Shown: in pieces, positions 15,791 through 24,569 of the stretch
Position numbering within the stretch: position 1 is the first letter of the stretch
How the letters are laid out: each line of letters opens with the position of its first letter
Assembly (NCBI GenBank): GCA_049616325.1
Contig: JBMZHG010000008.1
Coordinates: 16,036 to 80,035, forward strand
Reading direction: 5' to 3'
DNA: 64,000 bases
From: UBA11663 sp049616325
Lineage (GTDB): Bacteria > Bacteroidota > Bacteroidia > Flavobacteriales_D > Sanyastnellaceae
The notes under the pieces: generated by a model
The model's database searches: none
Told to the model about the DNA's origin: nothing
Seen by the model: only the letters and a program-made list of their open reading frames with translations
Made by a program: the position numbers and the translations under genes

Positions 15791-17572
15791 TTACCCAAAC
15801 GGCGACTTCGGCTTCGGAATCTTCCGAACGCGAAGGCTTTTGGGAGTCACTTCGAGGTACTCGTCGTCGTTGATGAACTCCATGAATTCCTCCAGAGAAA
15901 GCTTTTTCGCCGGTGCGATTCGCAGCCCCTTGTCGGCTCCTGACGCACGCATGTTTGTGAGCTTCTTGCCTTTGATGAGGTTGAGTTCCATGTCCGTGTC
16001 GCGCGACGATTCACCTACGACCTGTCCGGCGTAAATGTCGGCTCCCGGATCGATGAAAAAGATGCCGCGGTCTTGAAGGCGGTCGATCTCGTAGGCACGT
16101 GCCTGCCCCGTTTCCATGCTCACAAGCGAACCTGAGCTGCGCGTGGCCAAATCTCCGGCAAAAGGCTCGTACCCGTCAAAGCGGTGTGTCATTACAGCCT
16201 CGCCCGCGGTGGCGGTCAGAATTTGGTTCCGCAGGCCAATCAAGCCTCGAGACGGGATGCGGAATTCCAAGTGCTGGAGGTCACCCTTGGCTTCCATGAC
16301 CTGGAGCATGCCCTTGCGCATCATGACGAGCTCCGTGGCTTTACCTGCGGTGGCCTCTGGCACGTCGATGACCAAGTGCTCGAATGGCTCGTGCGTCGCA
16401 CCGTCGACTTCCTTGAACAACACTTGAGGCTTGCCGATTTGAAGCTCGTAGCCCTCTCGGCGCATCGTTTCAATGAGTACACTCAAGTGAAGGATGCCTC
16501 GGCCGTACACGTTCCATTTGTCCTCGCTGTCCGTGGCTTCGACGCGCAGCGCGAGGTTCTTCTGGAGCTCCGCATCAAGGCGCTCCCGGATGTGCCGACT
16601 CGTCAAGAAATCGCCGTCCTTTCCAAGAAAGGGGGAGGTGTTGATGGTGAAAAGCAAGCTCATTGTCGGCTCGTCTACGGCGATGCGCTCCAGGGCTTCT
16701 GGGGCTTCGAGGTCGGCGACCGTGTCTCCAATCTCAAATCCGTCCATTCCCGTGATGGCGCACAGGTCGCCGCTGCGAACGTGATCCACCTTCTCTTTGC
16801 CCAGACCCGAGAACACATACAGTTCCTTGGCGCGAACCTTCTTGTTGCCTTCGGCCGTGCACAACGTGTAGTCCTTGTTGGCGTGCAAGTCACCGCGGTA
16901 AAGTCGGCCAATGGCAATTCGTCCGGTGTACTTGCTGTAGTCGAGGGACGTGATTTGGAGTTGAGGCGTTCCTTCGACGTACGGCGCTTCAGGAACGTGC
17001 TCGAGGATCACGTCAAGCAGGTAGCTCACGTCGGAGGCAGGAGCCTTCCAATCCTCGGCCATCCAGCCGTTTTTGGCCGACCCGTAGACGGTCGGGAAGT
17101 CAAGCTGTTCCTCGGTCGCGTCCAGGTTGAACATCAGGTCAAAGACCTGCTCTTGCACCAAATCCGGCGTGCAGTTTTCCTTGTCCACTTTGTTCACCAC
17201 CACAATCGGCTTCAAGCCGAGCTCAATGGCTTTGCCCAACACGAACCGCGTTTGGGGCATTGGCCCCTCAAAGGCGTCCACCAGCAGCAACACTGCATCG
17301 GCCATCTTCAGCACCCGCTCAACTTCGCCACCGAAGTCAGCGTGGCCAGGAGTGTCAATCAGGTTGATTTTGACTCCCTTCCACGTGGCGCTCACGTTCT
17401 TAGCCAGGATCGTAATTCCTCTCTCGCGCTCAAGGTCGTTGTTGTCGAGTATGAGTTCACCGGTGTCTTTGCGGTCGTCGACGACGTTGCACTGGTGAAT
17501 GATCTTGTCGACGAGGGTGGTTTTCCCGTGGTCGACGTGGGCGATGATGGCCACGTTGCGGATTCCGCTCAT
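15791..17572 (-). CDS. typA: Ribosome-associated GTPase TypA/BipA
   Basis: A 593-residue translational GTPase that binds 70S ribosomes and aids 50S assembly and growth in the cold or under stress. It begins 'MSGIRNVAIIAHVDHGKTTL' with the P-loop, followed by 'RERGITI', 'IDTPGHADFGGEV' and 'VVVNKVDK'. EF-G-like domains II, III and V follow, with the characteristic 'PSRGLIGLRNQILTATAGEA' and a C-terminal domain ending basic. ATG at 17572 gives the family N-terminus; eleven residues upstream are not conserved. Length is normal. It is downstream of the PLP decarboxylase gene with 131 bases between, so probably has its own promoter. Confidence 0.96.
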   Translation of the reverse strand: MSGIRNVAIIAHVDHGKTTLVDKIIHQCNVVDDRKDTGELILDNNDLERERGITILAKNVSATWKGVKINLIDTPGHADFGGEVERVLKMADAVLLLVDAFEGPMPQTRFVLGKAIELGLKPIVVVNKVDKENCTPDLVQEQVFDLMFNLDATEEQLDFPTVYGSAKNGWMAEDWKAPASDVSYLLDVILEHVPEAPYVEGTPQLQITSLDYSKYTGRIAIGRLYRGDLHANKDYTLCTAEGNKKVRAKELYVFSGLGKEKVDHVRSGDLCAITGMDGFEIGDTVADLEAPEALERIAVDEPTMSLLFTINTSPFLGKDGDFLTSRHIRERLDAELQKNLALRVEATDSEDKWNVYGRGILHLSVLIETMRREGYELQIGKPQVLFKEVDGATHEPFEHLVIDVPEATAGKATELVMMRKGMLQVMEAKGDLQHLEFRIPSRGLIGLRNQILTATAGEAVMTHRFDGYEPFAGDLATRSSGSLVSMETGQARAYEIDRLQDRGIFFIDPGADIYAGQVVGESSRDTDMELNLIKGKKLTNMRASGADKGLRIAPAKKLSLEEFMEFINDDEYLEVTPKSLRVRKIPKPKSPFG

Positions 17573-17703
17573 GAGGGGTGGTTTGCGGGCGCAAAGGTCG
17601 TTCATCCCTTCGCTGCAGAGCGCATCGTTGTGGCATTAATTTTGCCCCACACCGATTCCATGACATGCCACACCCACCGAAGCGCGCTGTGCGCTGATCT
17701 GCT

Positions 17704-19191
17704 TCAGGCTTCGCCCTGCAGTACGGATGGCAGAAGGTTTTCAAATTCGTCAAGCATTTGCACGAAGTCTGCTTCCTCAGTCAGGGGATTCATCACGGTG
17801 CATCGCAGCCAGACTTTGCCGTCGAATTCGGTTTGGACCACGTAGCTCGAACCGGAGGAAAGGTGGGCTTTTCGCAGCGCGCGCACCACGCCATTCCAGT
17901 CCGCCTCCGCAATGCCGTTTCGAGAGGCGGGACGGAAACACACAATGTTGGCCTCTGGTGACATCGCAAGCTCCCAATCCGATCGACATTCGACGTGGCT
18001 TGCCAACACTCGCCCCAATTCCCAGAGCCTGTCCACGAGCTCTCCAAAGATGTCCCAACCGTACTCGGCCCGAACAGCCGCAATTTTGGTGCTCAGCATG
18101 CGTTTGGTGCATTCCAAGGTGCGTTTGCCAGTGTCCCACCAATCCAAGTCGCTCGCGCTCTCCCAGAGGTATTCCGCTTGCTGTGAAAAAGGCAGGTAGC
18201 TTTTCGCGACATCTTTGTAAAACACGCCGGTGCACAAGGCAGGAAGCCCACAGACTTTGTGGAAGTCCATGACGACAGAGTCCGCATTTCCCAATCCATT
18301 GAGCTGGGACTCATGCGTTGCGCTGAATGCAGCCGCGGCGCCGTGCGCTCCGTCCACGTGAAACCAAATCCCATTCGCGCTGCACACTTCGGCCACCTCC
18401 TCCAAAGGGTCAAATGCCCCAGAACTGGTTGTGCCAGCGCTTCCAACGATCGCCATCACCTGCTTTCCATTTTTGTCGCATTCCTCCAAGGCTAGCTTCA
18501 ACGCACTCACGTCCATGCGGTGTCGGTCGTCGCTTGCGACCAGCACTGTGCCCGCAGCACCCCAGCCCAGCACCCGCATGGCACGGTCGATGCAATAATG
18601 GGCCCGTTCCGAGACCAAGACCACCAGGGGACGATCGAAGGCTCGGATTCCGTCCTTCCACGAGTCCACCTCCAATTCCAAGGCCAAATGACGTTGTGCG
18701 GCCATCAGTGCTACGAGGTTCCCGAGGGTGCCTCCGTGGCAAAGGATTCCGCCACACGAATCGGGAAGCCCAAGCACTTGTCCGAGCTCGTTCATGAGCA
18801 TTTCTTCGTGGACGGCGTTGCTTGGCCCCATCTCGTAAATGGCCTGGCCGTTGTTCAACAAGTCCGTAACCATGCCTGTCGCTGCTGTTTCGGGCAAGAT
18901 GGCCGCCACTTGGTGTCCCAGGTACCGGGGGTCGTGCAAATGGTTGGAACGGGCGACGACTTCGCGGTGTAGGTCGCCGACGTTTGAAGGCTGTTCCATT
19001 CGCGTTCTCCAATGCGCACGTTCTTCCTCCGGTGACGGTGCCGGGTAGGATGACGAAGCGAGGCGGCTCTGGGTTTGGCGCAGGTGGTTCCCCAAGTCGG
19101 CGACGGCTTCGTGACTCACGCGTTCAAACCGATCGGGGTCATAGGCGTCACGAAGACGATCTGAAAGAGGCGAGAGGGAGAGGGGTTTCAT
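17704..19191 (-). CDS. PLP-dependent group II amino acid decarboxylase
   Basis: A 495-residue cytoplasmic enzyme of the glutamate/tyrosine/diaminobutyrate decarboxylase group. The PLP-binding Lys is residue 312 in 'VVMDFHKVCGLPALCTGVF'; Asp280 in 'WFHVDGAHGAAAAF' should contact the pyridine nitrogen; His198 in 'ERAHYC' should stack on the ring. The 'HK..xPALCT.VFYKD' wording is closest, by eye, to L-2,4-diaminobutyrate decarboxylase types, but the substrate cannot be fixed. ATG at 19191 was chosen because the upstream extension lacks similarity and would run into the MuiA-like gene. No partner aminotransferase is adjacent. Confidence 0.87.
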   Translation of the reverse strand: MKPLSLSPLSDRLRDAYDPDRFERVSHEAVADLGNHLRQTQSRLASSSYPAPSPEEERAHWRTRMEQPSNVGDLHREVVARSNHLHDPRYLGHQVAAILPETAATGMVTDLLNNGQAIYEMGPSNAVHEEMLMNELGQVLGLPDSCGGILCHGGTLGNLVALMAAQRHLALELEVDSWKDGIRAFDRPLVVLVSERAHYCIDRAMRVLGWGAAGTVLVASDDRHRMDVSALKLALEECDKNGKQVMAIVGSAGTTSSGAFDPLEEVAEVCSANGIWFHVDGAHGAAAAFSATHESQLNGLGNADSVVMDFHKVCGLPALCTGVFYKDVAKSYLPFSQQAEYLWESASDLDWWDTGKRTLECTKRMLSTKIAAVRAEYGWDIFGELVDRLWELGRVLASHVECRSDWELAMSPEANIVCFRPASRNGIAEADWNGVVRALRKAHLSSGSSYVVQTEFDGKVWLRCTVMNPLTEEADFVQMLDEFENLLPSVLQGEA

Positions 19192-19289
19192 CGCCGGAAA
19201 AGTAATGCGCCGCGAACTCCAGGCAGAGATTCGCGGCGCACGATACTTTGCGGCCGCCTGTTCACGGCCTCCGACACGAAAGAATTCGA

Positions 19290-21245
19290 TCAGTCGGCCA
19301 AGACCATCAATTCTCGCGGCGATTGGATGACGTAGCGCAGCCGACGCTCCTCGGTTTGGCCTGCCTTGACGTCCAAATCCCAAACCACCTGCCCCGACGC
19401 TTCGTGCACGGTCGCCCCGTCCAGTTTCAAGCGGTCGATGACAATCTCTTCCGTGCGAACGAGCGGAAGCTGGTCCTCGAGCTGCATGTGGATGTCGCTT
19501 TTTTTGCGGTTGATCACGGTGAAGGTGTACTCGCGGTTGAATTCTTTTTTGCCGGTGAAAGCGCCGATTTTGTCTTCGCGCAGCGTGCGCTTTCGGCGAA
19601 CAACAATGTTGGGGTCTGGACCGAGGCTGATGGCCAAGGTGTCTTCGACGAAGTCGAGCCTCAGCTGGCTTTCACCCACGTAGTCGTCTCCGAAGTAGAT
19701 GTGCATGCGGCCGTTCATCAGGTCCAAATCCTCCCAATCTGTGAACATGGCGGTCAGGTACACTTGCGGGTCGAGTTTGGGCGCGCATTGGTGGAGGTAT
19801 TCCGCATCGAGGCTGTGGTCTTGAATACGAACGGCGTGGGGGTGGCCGTCGGAAGGGATGTCGTACGTGGCGGCCACGTTGAAGCGCGTCTGGGTAGGAG
19901 AATGGGCGATGTCCACGGCCACGAAGCTGAGGTCTTCTTCGACTTCTCGTCTTCTCGAGGAGCTTCGCCCAAATAGACTTTCAGACTCGTCCGAAACCAC
20001 CTCCGCAAGGGTCACCACGTCCATGGCCATGGACGGCGCGAGGGACACGTTCATCACAGGACTTGAAATGTTCATCGTTTCGACGGCGTACCCGACGCTT
20101 TGGTAGGAGAGGACCGTGGTGCCTTGAGCGACCTGGAGGTTGTAAAACCCGTTGATGTCGGTGACGGCACGGGTGCGGCCGTCCGCGGACATGACCGTGG
20201 CCCCAACCAAGGGCTGTCCGTTGGCGTCGTAGAGTTGCCCGCGCACTTCGCGTACAGTCGGGTTGAACGGTTGCGCTTTAAGCCAAGCGTTGGCCGAGGC
20301 CACGGACGAGGATCCTCCGGCTTGGCCCGAGGGCGTTCCGTCGATGTACCACGGCTGGAGGTTGGGCTTGGTGCGGTTTTTCGAAGGCGTTCCGGTGGCC
20401 ACGGTCAGCGTGACGTCTTCCCAGCGTTCGCCAGTGGTTTGGTGCACGAGCGCCTGACATTCGAGTTTCATCGGGTCGTCGACGTCCTTCACACGAACGT
20501 TGTAGCTGGGCGTCCATCCCGCCTGTTGCATCCAGTAGCTGAAGACGAGTTCGCCCTGCGTGGGTTGGGGAGATTCCACACGCACGAGGACCTCAAGCGA
20601 GGTCGCTGTGCGAAGGGTGGGCAGGTTTTGCATGGCTTGATCCAACGCAACGATTTCGGCCTGGATGGACGCCACTTCGCGGTCGATTTCGGCGCGGCCA
20701 TCGTGAATGAGTTTGAACCGCGTTTCAAAAAACGCCGTGGCTTGCATGAGCCGCTCCAAGTCCACCCCGCTGTCGGTGACTTTGAAATCTTGGTTTTGGA
20801 GCAGCAATTGTTCTTCGCGGTCAAACAGGTTGCGTCGAGCTTGGGCCCACTGGATGTCTCGAGTGAGTTTGTTGCGCAGTTCGCTCAACCTCATGCGCTC
20901 GTCGTGCGAATCGGCACCGCCGAGGGTGTCCGTGTGGTACCGATGCGAGATGCCGAGCACCGTAAAATCCCCACGTCCCGACAGCCTTACTTTGGAGGGG
21001 TCAATGGCGGTGTTGAGGTCGGTGAACACCAAGACGTTGGTGCCACGTTGCAAGGACACCCGAGCGAGGCGCTCAACTTGCGCGCCTTGTTCGTAGACCA
21101 CCACGTGGTCGATTGCGCTTTCAACGGGCATTTCCTTGTCGCTGTTGACCGGCGCCGCCGTTGCGGCAAAGCTCAGGCCGAGGACCAAGGCGGCCAAGGC
21201 GGCCAGCAAGAGCATACGCTCGAAGGAGGAGTGGGGACGAGTCAT
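19290..21245 (-). CDS. MuiA-like (DUF4139/DUF4140) exported protein with inserted carboxypeptidase-regulatory domain
   Basis: The 651-residue protein starts with a signal peptide ('MLLLAALAALVLGLSFAATAA'-like, residues 11-31). The N-terminal DUF4140 part ('VVYEQGAQVERLARVSLQRG') is followed by a helical segment, then the DUF4139 part, 'YWMQQAGWTPSYNVRV' onward. Between residues about 345 and 410 sits an extra beta domain, 'VRGQLYDANGQPLVGATVM' to 'LSYQSVGYAVETM', of the carboxypeptidase regulatory-like type common at the N-termini of TonB receptors. MuiA proteins are known as mucoidy inhibitors, with unclear mechanism. It ends 98 bases upstream of the decarboxylase start and diverges from the ABC operon. 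Confidence 0.87.
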   Translation of the reverse strand: MTRPHSSFERMLLLAALAALVLGLSFAATAAPVNSDKEMPVESAIDHVVVYEQGAQVERLARVSLQRGTNVLVFTDLNTAIDPSKVRLSGRGDFTVLGISHRYHTDTLGGADSHDERMRLSELRNKLTRDIQWAQARRNLFDREEQLLLQNQDFKVTDSGVDLERLMQATAFFETRFKLIHDGRAEIDREVASIQAEIVALDQAMQNLPTLRTATSLEVLVRVESPQPTQGELVFSYWMQQAGWTPSYNVRVKDVDDPMKLECQALVHQTTGERWEDVTLTVATGTPSKNRTKPNLQPWYIDGTPSGQAGGSSSVASANAWLKAQPFNPTVREVRGQLYDANGQPLVGATVMSADGRTRAVTDINGFYNLQVAQGTTVLSYQSVGYAVETMNISSPVMNVSLAPSMAMDVVTLAEVVSDESESLFGRSSSRRREVEEDLSFVAVDIAHSPTQTRFNVAATYDIPSDGHPHAVRIQDHSLDAEYLHQCAPKLDPQVYLTAMFTDWEDLDLMNGRMHIYFGDDYVGESQLRLDFVEDTLAISLGPDPNIVVRRKRTLREDKIGAFTGKKEFNREYTFTVINRKKSDIHMQLEDQLPLVRTEEIVIDRLKLDGATVHEASGQVVWDLDVKAGQTEERRLRYVIQSPRELMVLAD

Positions 21246-21374
21246 GGTTGGAGAATTGAGTGTGAAACTGGATTTGTTACGCCCAATTCAAGGAGTGTGC
21301 CAAATTCTGTTGAAGCGACCCTCGAAGGCGATGCAACAACTCGGCTTGCAGCGCTGTTTCCCTTGGGCCCCCTG

Positions 21375-21382
21375 TATCTTCG
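21375..21382 (+). promoter_or_regulatory. Possible -7-like element for ABC export operon
   Basis: TATCTTCG, one mismatch from TAnnTTTG, ends four bases before the ATG of the ABC ATPase gene. Placement matches other genes in the window. Confidence 0.35.
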
Positions 21383-21386
21383 TGCC

Positions 21387-22061
21387 ATGATCCACCTCGA
21401 ACAAATCACCAAGTCGTACTCCACGGGAGCGCAATCGCTGCAGGTGCTGAAAGGGGTGGACATGCAGGTGGACGCCGGAGAACTTGTGGCGATCATGGGG
21501 TCCTCGGGTTCAGGCAAATCGACCTTGCTCAACATTTTGGGGCTGCTTGACGCGTACGACGGCGGATCGTACCTGCTGGACGGCAAAAGCATGGCGGGAT
21601 TGAACGAGCGACGAGCGGCAGAATTGAGGCGAGAGATGTTGGGGTTTGTGTTCCAGAGCTTCAACCTAATCAACTTCAAGTCCGCTGCGGAAAATGTGGC
21701 TTTGCCCTTGTACTACCAAAAAGTGCCTCGAAAAGAGCGTACCAAGCGTGCCCATGAATTGTTGGAGCGTGTGGGCTTGCTGGACTGGGCGGGTCATTTG
21801 CCATCTCAGATGAGTGGAGGCCAAAAGCAACGAGTCGCCATTGCACGAGCCCTGGCGGCTCGGCCCCGTGTGATTCTTGCAGACGAGCCGACCGGGGCTT
21901 TGGACAGCACGACTTCGGAAGAGGTGATGTCCCTGTTGAAAGAACTGAACGGGGAAGGCATGACCCTGGTTGTGGTCACCCACGAAAACGACATCGCCGA
22001 GGCGTGTGGCCGAATCATTCGGTTGCGCGACGGGTTGGTGGAAACAGGAACGCATGTTTGA
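21387..22061 (+). CDS. ABC transporter ATP-binding protein, MacB/LolD type
   Basis: A 224-residue ATPase with complete motifs: Walker A 'MGSSGSGKST' (38-46), signature 'SQMSGGQKQRVAIARAL', Walker B 'VILADEPTGALD' and switch 'VVTHE'. The wording is that of MacB and LolD-type exporters. It energises the two FtsX-like permeases encoded next. Its stop lies within the next gene (eight-base overlap ATGTTTGA), so the two are translated together. ATG at 21387 was chosen because it starts the conserved domain; the longer upstream open frame is the antisense shadow of the MuiA-like gene. Confidence 0.94.
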   Translation: MIHLEQITKSYSTGAQSLQVLKGVDMQVDAGELVAIMGSSGSGKSTLLNILGLLDAYDGGSYLLDGKSMAGLNERRAAELRREMLGFVFQSFNLINFKSAAENVALPLYYQKVPRKERTKRAHELLERVGLLDWAGHLPSQMSGGQKQRVAIARALAARPRVILADEPTGALDSTTSEEVMSLLKELNGEGMTLVVVTHENDIAEACGRIIRLRDGLVETGTHV

Positions 22062-23295
22062 CCGCGACGCCTGGCTTGAAGTGGCCCACAACGTGCTGGC
22101 CCATCCGCTTCGGACCACGTTGACAAGTCTGAGTGTGGCGTTGGGGATCTTCATTTTGGTGGTCATGCAGGGCCTTGGGTATGGACTGCAGCACGGGGTC
22201 GAATCCCAGTTCGCGGACGACGCAGTCAACAGCATCTGGGTCGAAGGAGGCCGGACCCAATTGGCCTACCGCGGCAACCAAAGCAACCGCCCTGTCAAGC
22301 TCAGCAACGCGGATGTGCCGGGGCTGGCGGCGCTGGCCGACACAATCCCAGAGTATTCCCGTCGCATCCGCATGTGGGGTGCGGAAGTGGTCTGGGAAAA
22401 CCCCAACGGGGAAGATCAGAGCGGGTCCTTTGGACTTCGAGGCGTGGATCCTTCCCACATCACCTTGGAAAGGTCTGACCTGCTCTCGGGTCGATTCATC
22501 AACACCCGGGACGTCCTCGAGTCGCGTAAAGTGGCGGTGATTGGGCCCACCATTGTCGAAGAGTTGTTCAAAAAGGTGGAGCCTTTGGGCACGTTTGTGC
22601 GCATCAACGGAATCCTCTTTCAGGTGGTCGGTACCTTTGAAGACCCTGGGTCGCGTTGGGAAAACCGCGTGGCGTATGTGCCTTTTTCAACAGCTCAGTC
22701 GCTCTTTCGCTCCGACGAAAATTTCGATCAAATCATTTACAGCACCGGAGACATGACAACCGAAGCCACCGTCGCGCAGAGCAGCCGAATGTTGTCGTGG
22801 TTGAAAGACGTCAAGGTCGTTCATCCAGACGATTCGCGTGCCGTACGGGTGGAGAACAACAACGAAGAGTACGCGACCTTCGCCGCCATTTTCGAAGGCA
22901 TTCGCTTGTTTATCTGGGGCATTGGCTTGATGACGCTGTTGGCCGGCGCTGTGGGTGTGGCCAACATTTTGGCCATCGGCGTGAAAGAACGCACCAAGGA
23001 GATTGGCGTGAGAAAGGCCTTGGGCGCCACCAACGGGAGCATCGTGGCGTTGGTGGTGATGGAGTCGACGGTGCTGATGTTGCTGAGCGGATGCTTGGGG
23101 CTGATGCTTGCCGTAGGTCTGTTGACGGGGGTGGCCCCGATGGCCAACCACGAGTACTTTCAAAACCCGCAGGTGGATCACCGCGTAGCGCTCTTTGCGC
23201 TCGGTGTTCTCGTGCTCGTCGGATTGGCGAGCGGACTGGGTCCGGCGTTGCGTGCCGTGGCCATTCGACCTGTCGAAGCCCTGCGTGACGAATGA
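22054..23295 (+). CDS. ABC transporter permease, MacB-type (first)
   Basis: A 413-residue inner-membrane permease: one N-terminal membrane helix ('LSVALGIFILVVMQGLGYGL'), a periplasmic domain of about 230 residues (MacB_PCD type), then three helices of the FtsX core including 'ERTKEIGVRKALGATNGSIV'. It should pair with the second permease as a heterodimer under the ATPase. MacB-type exporters move drugs, peptides or lipoproteins from the periplasmic side. Start overlaps the ATPase stop, and its own stop overlaps the next start as ATGA. Confidence 0.92.
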   Translation: MFDRDAWLEVAHNVLAHPLRTTLTSLSVALGIFILVVMQGLGYGLQHGVESQFADDAVNSIWVEGGRTQLAYRGNQSNRPVKLSNADVPGLAALADTIPEYSRRIRMWGAEVVWENPNGEDQSGSFGLRGVDPSHITLERSDLLSGRFINTRDVLESRKVAVIGPTIVEELFKKVEPLGTFVRINGILFQVVGTFEDPGSRWENRVAYVPFSTAQSLFRSDENFDQIIYSTGDMTTEATVAQSSRMLSWLKDVKVVHPDDSRAVRVENNNEEYATFAAIFEGIRLFIWGIGLMTLLAGAVGVANILAIGVKERTKEIGVRKALGATNGSIVALVVMESTVLMLLSGCLGLMLAVGLLTGVAPMANHEYFQNPQVDHRVALFALGVLVLVGLASGLGPALRAVAIRPVEALRDE

Positions 23296-24554
23296 GGTGG
23301 TGGGAACGCGATCCGTGGATTGAACTTGCGCAGGTGCTCCTGCGCAACCCGTTCCGCACGCTGCTGAGTTGCTTGGGCGTGGGGTGGGGGCTGTTCATGA
23401 TCCTCATCACAGTGGGCGCGTCCAACGGGTTGGAAGAGGGCGTGAAGTCGGACATGGGGAATCGTGTGAAGAACAGCGCGTTTCTTTGGACCCAACGCAC
23501 CACCATGCCGTACAAGGGGTACCCCAAAGGACGGTTCTTTGGATTGAACACGGCCGACGTGACCTACCTTGAAGAGAATGCCACCACCCTGGAAGCCGTA
23601 GCGCCTCGAAATCAGCTGGGAGGTTGGCGGGGCGGCAACAACGTCTCGCACGGCATTCGCACGGCGGCATGCGGGGTATACGGAGACGTTCCGGTGTACA
23701 AGGACATTGACCCCATCGTGATGATGGAAGGCCGCTACATCAACCAGCGTGACTTGGACGACCGCCGAAAGGTTGCGGTCATTGGAAAGCGCGCCAAGGA
23801 ATTGTTGTTTGCACGCGACGAACAGGTTGTGGGCAGTCACATTCAAATCCAGGGAGTCACCTTCACCGTGGTGGGCGTGTACCGCAGCCAGCAAACGGGC
23901 GAGGACGCCGAGGAGAGCGAGAACAACATTTTCACGCCCTACACGACTTTCAACCACGCGTTCCACATGGGCGACGAAGTGGGGTGGTTGAGCCTGCTCA
24001 TCAAGGAGGACGTCCACGGGGACACGGCCATGGCCGAGGTGCTTCGCCTCCTCAAAGCCCAAAAAAGCATCCACCCCGACGACTCCCGTGCCTTCGGGAA
24101 TTGGAGCATGGCGGAAATGCACGAAGAAATGTCGACGGTGTTCAGTGCGTTTCGTTGGGTGTCGTTTGTGTTTGGCGGGCTCGCGCTTTTCGCGGGCGTC
24201 ATTGGCATCATGAACATCATGCTCATCACCGTCAAGGAACGCACGCAAGAGCTCGGTGTACGGCGCGCCTTGGGGGCCACACCGGCCGTCATCGTCGTGC
24301 AAATCATGGTGGAGACCCTGACCCTGACCGTGCTTGCCGGGCTGGTGGGTGGCGTGCTCGGCGTGTTCGCCCTTGAAGCGTTGGACGCGTATCTGATCTC
24401 AGCCGAAGACAACGGCATCTTCCGGCACCCTCACGTCACGTTGGACGTGTTGGTGACGGCCTTGACCACCATGACCATTTTGGGGGCGTTTGCAGGCGTT
24501 TTGCCTGCGATTCGCGCCTTGCGAATTCAACCTGTAGAAGCTCTCCGAACCTGA
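23292..24554 (+). CDS. ABC transporter permease, MacB-type (second)
   Basis: A 420-residue protein with the same plan as its upstream neighbour: N-terminal helix 'LLSCLGVGWGLFMILITVGA', large periplasmic domain, and three C-terminal helices with 'ERTQELGVRRALGATPAVIV'. The two permeases are paralogous but clearly diverged, so they probably form a heterodimer. The periplasmic domain lacks an obvious extra insert. ATG overlaps the previous TGA in ATGA; 15 bases separate its stop from the adaptor gene. Confidence 0.92.
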   Translation: MRWWERDPWIELAQVLLRNPFRTLLSCLGVGWGLFMILITVGASNGLEEGVKSDMGNRVKNSAFLWTQRTTMPYKGYPKGRFFGLNTADVTYLEENATTLEAVAPRNQLGGWRGGNNVSHGIRTAACGVYGDVPVYKDIDPIVMMEGRYINQRDLDDRRKVAVIGKRAKELLFARDEQVVGSHIQIQGVTFTVVGVYRSQQTGEDAEESENNIFTPYTTFNHAFHMGDEVGWLSLLIKEDVHGDTAMAEVLRLLKAQKSIHPDDSRAFGNWSMAEMHEEMSTVFSAFRWVSFVFGGLALFAGVIGIMNIMLITVKERTQELGVRRALGATPAVIVVQIMVETLTLTVLAGLVGGVLGVFALEALDAYLISAEDNGIFRHPHVTLDVLVTALTTMTILGAFAGVLPAIRALRIQPVEALRT

Positions 24555-24569
24555 TTTGAAACGACCTTC

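Noticed and set aside
17637..17644. TAATTTTG on the plus strand, an exact -7 match
   Set aside because: No plus-strand gene follows; genes on both sides run on the minus strand.
16184..17845. 553-codon open frame on the plus strand
   Set aside because: It is antisense to typA and has no recognisable motif; third-position GC bias of typA opens the opposite frame.
20100..21386. Long N-terminal extension of the ABC ATPase frame
   Set aside because: This part is antisense to the MuiA-like gene and not related to ABC proteins; the conserved domain begins at ATG 21387.
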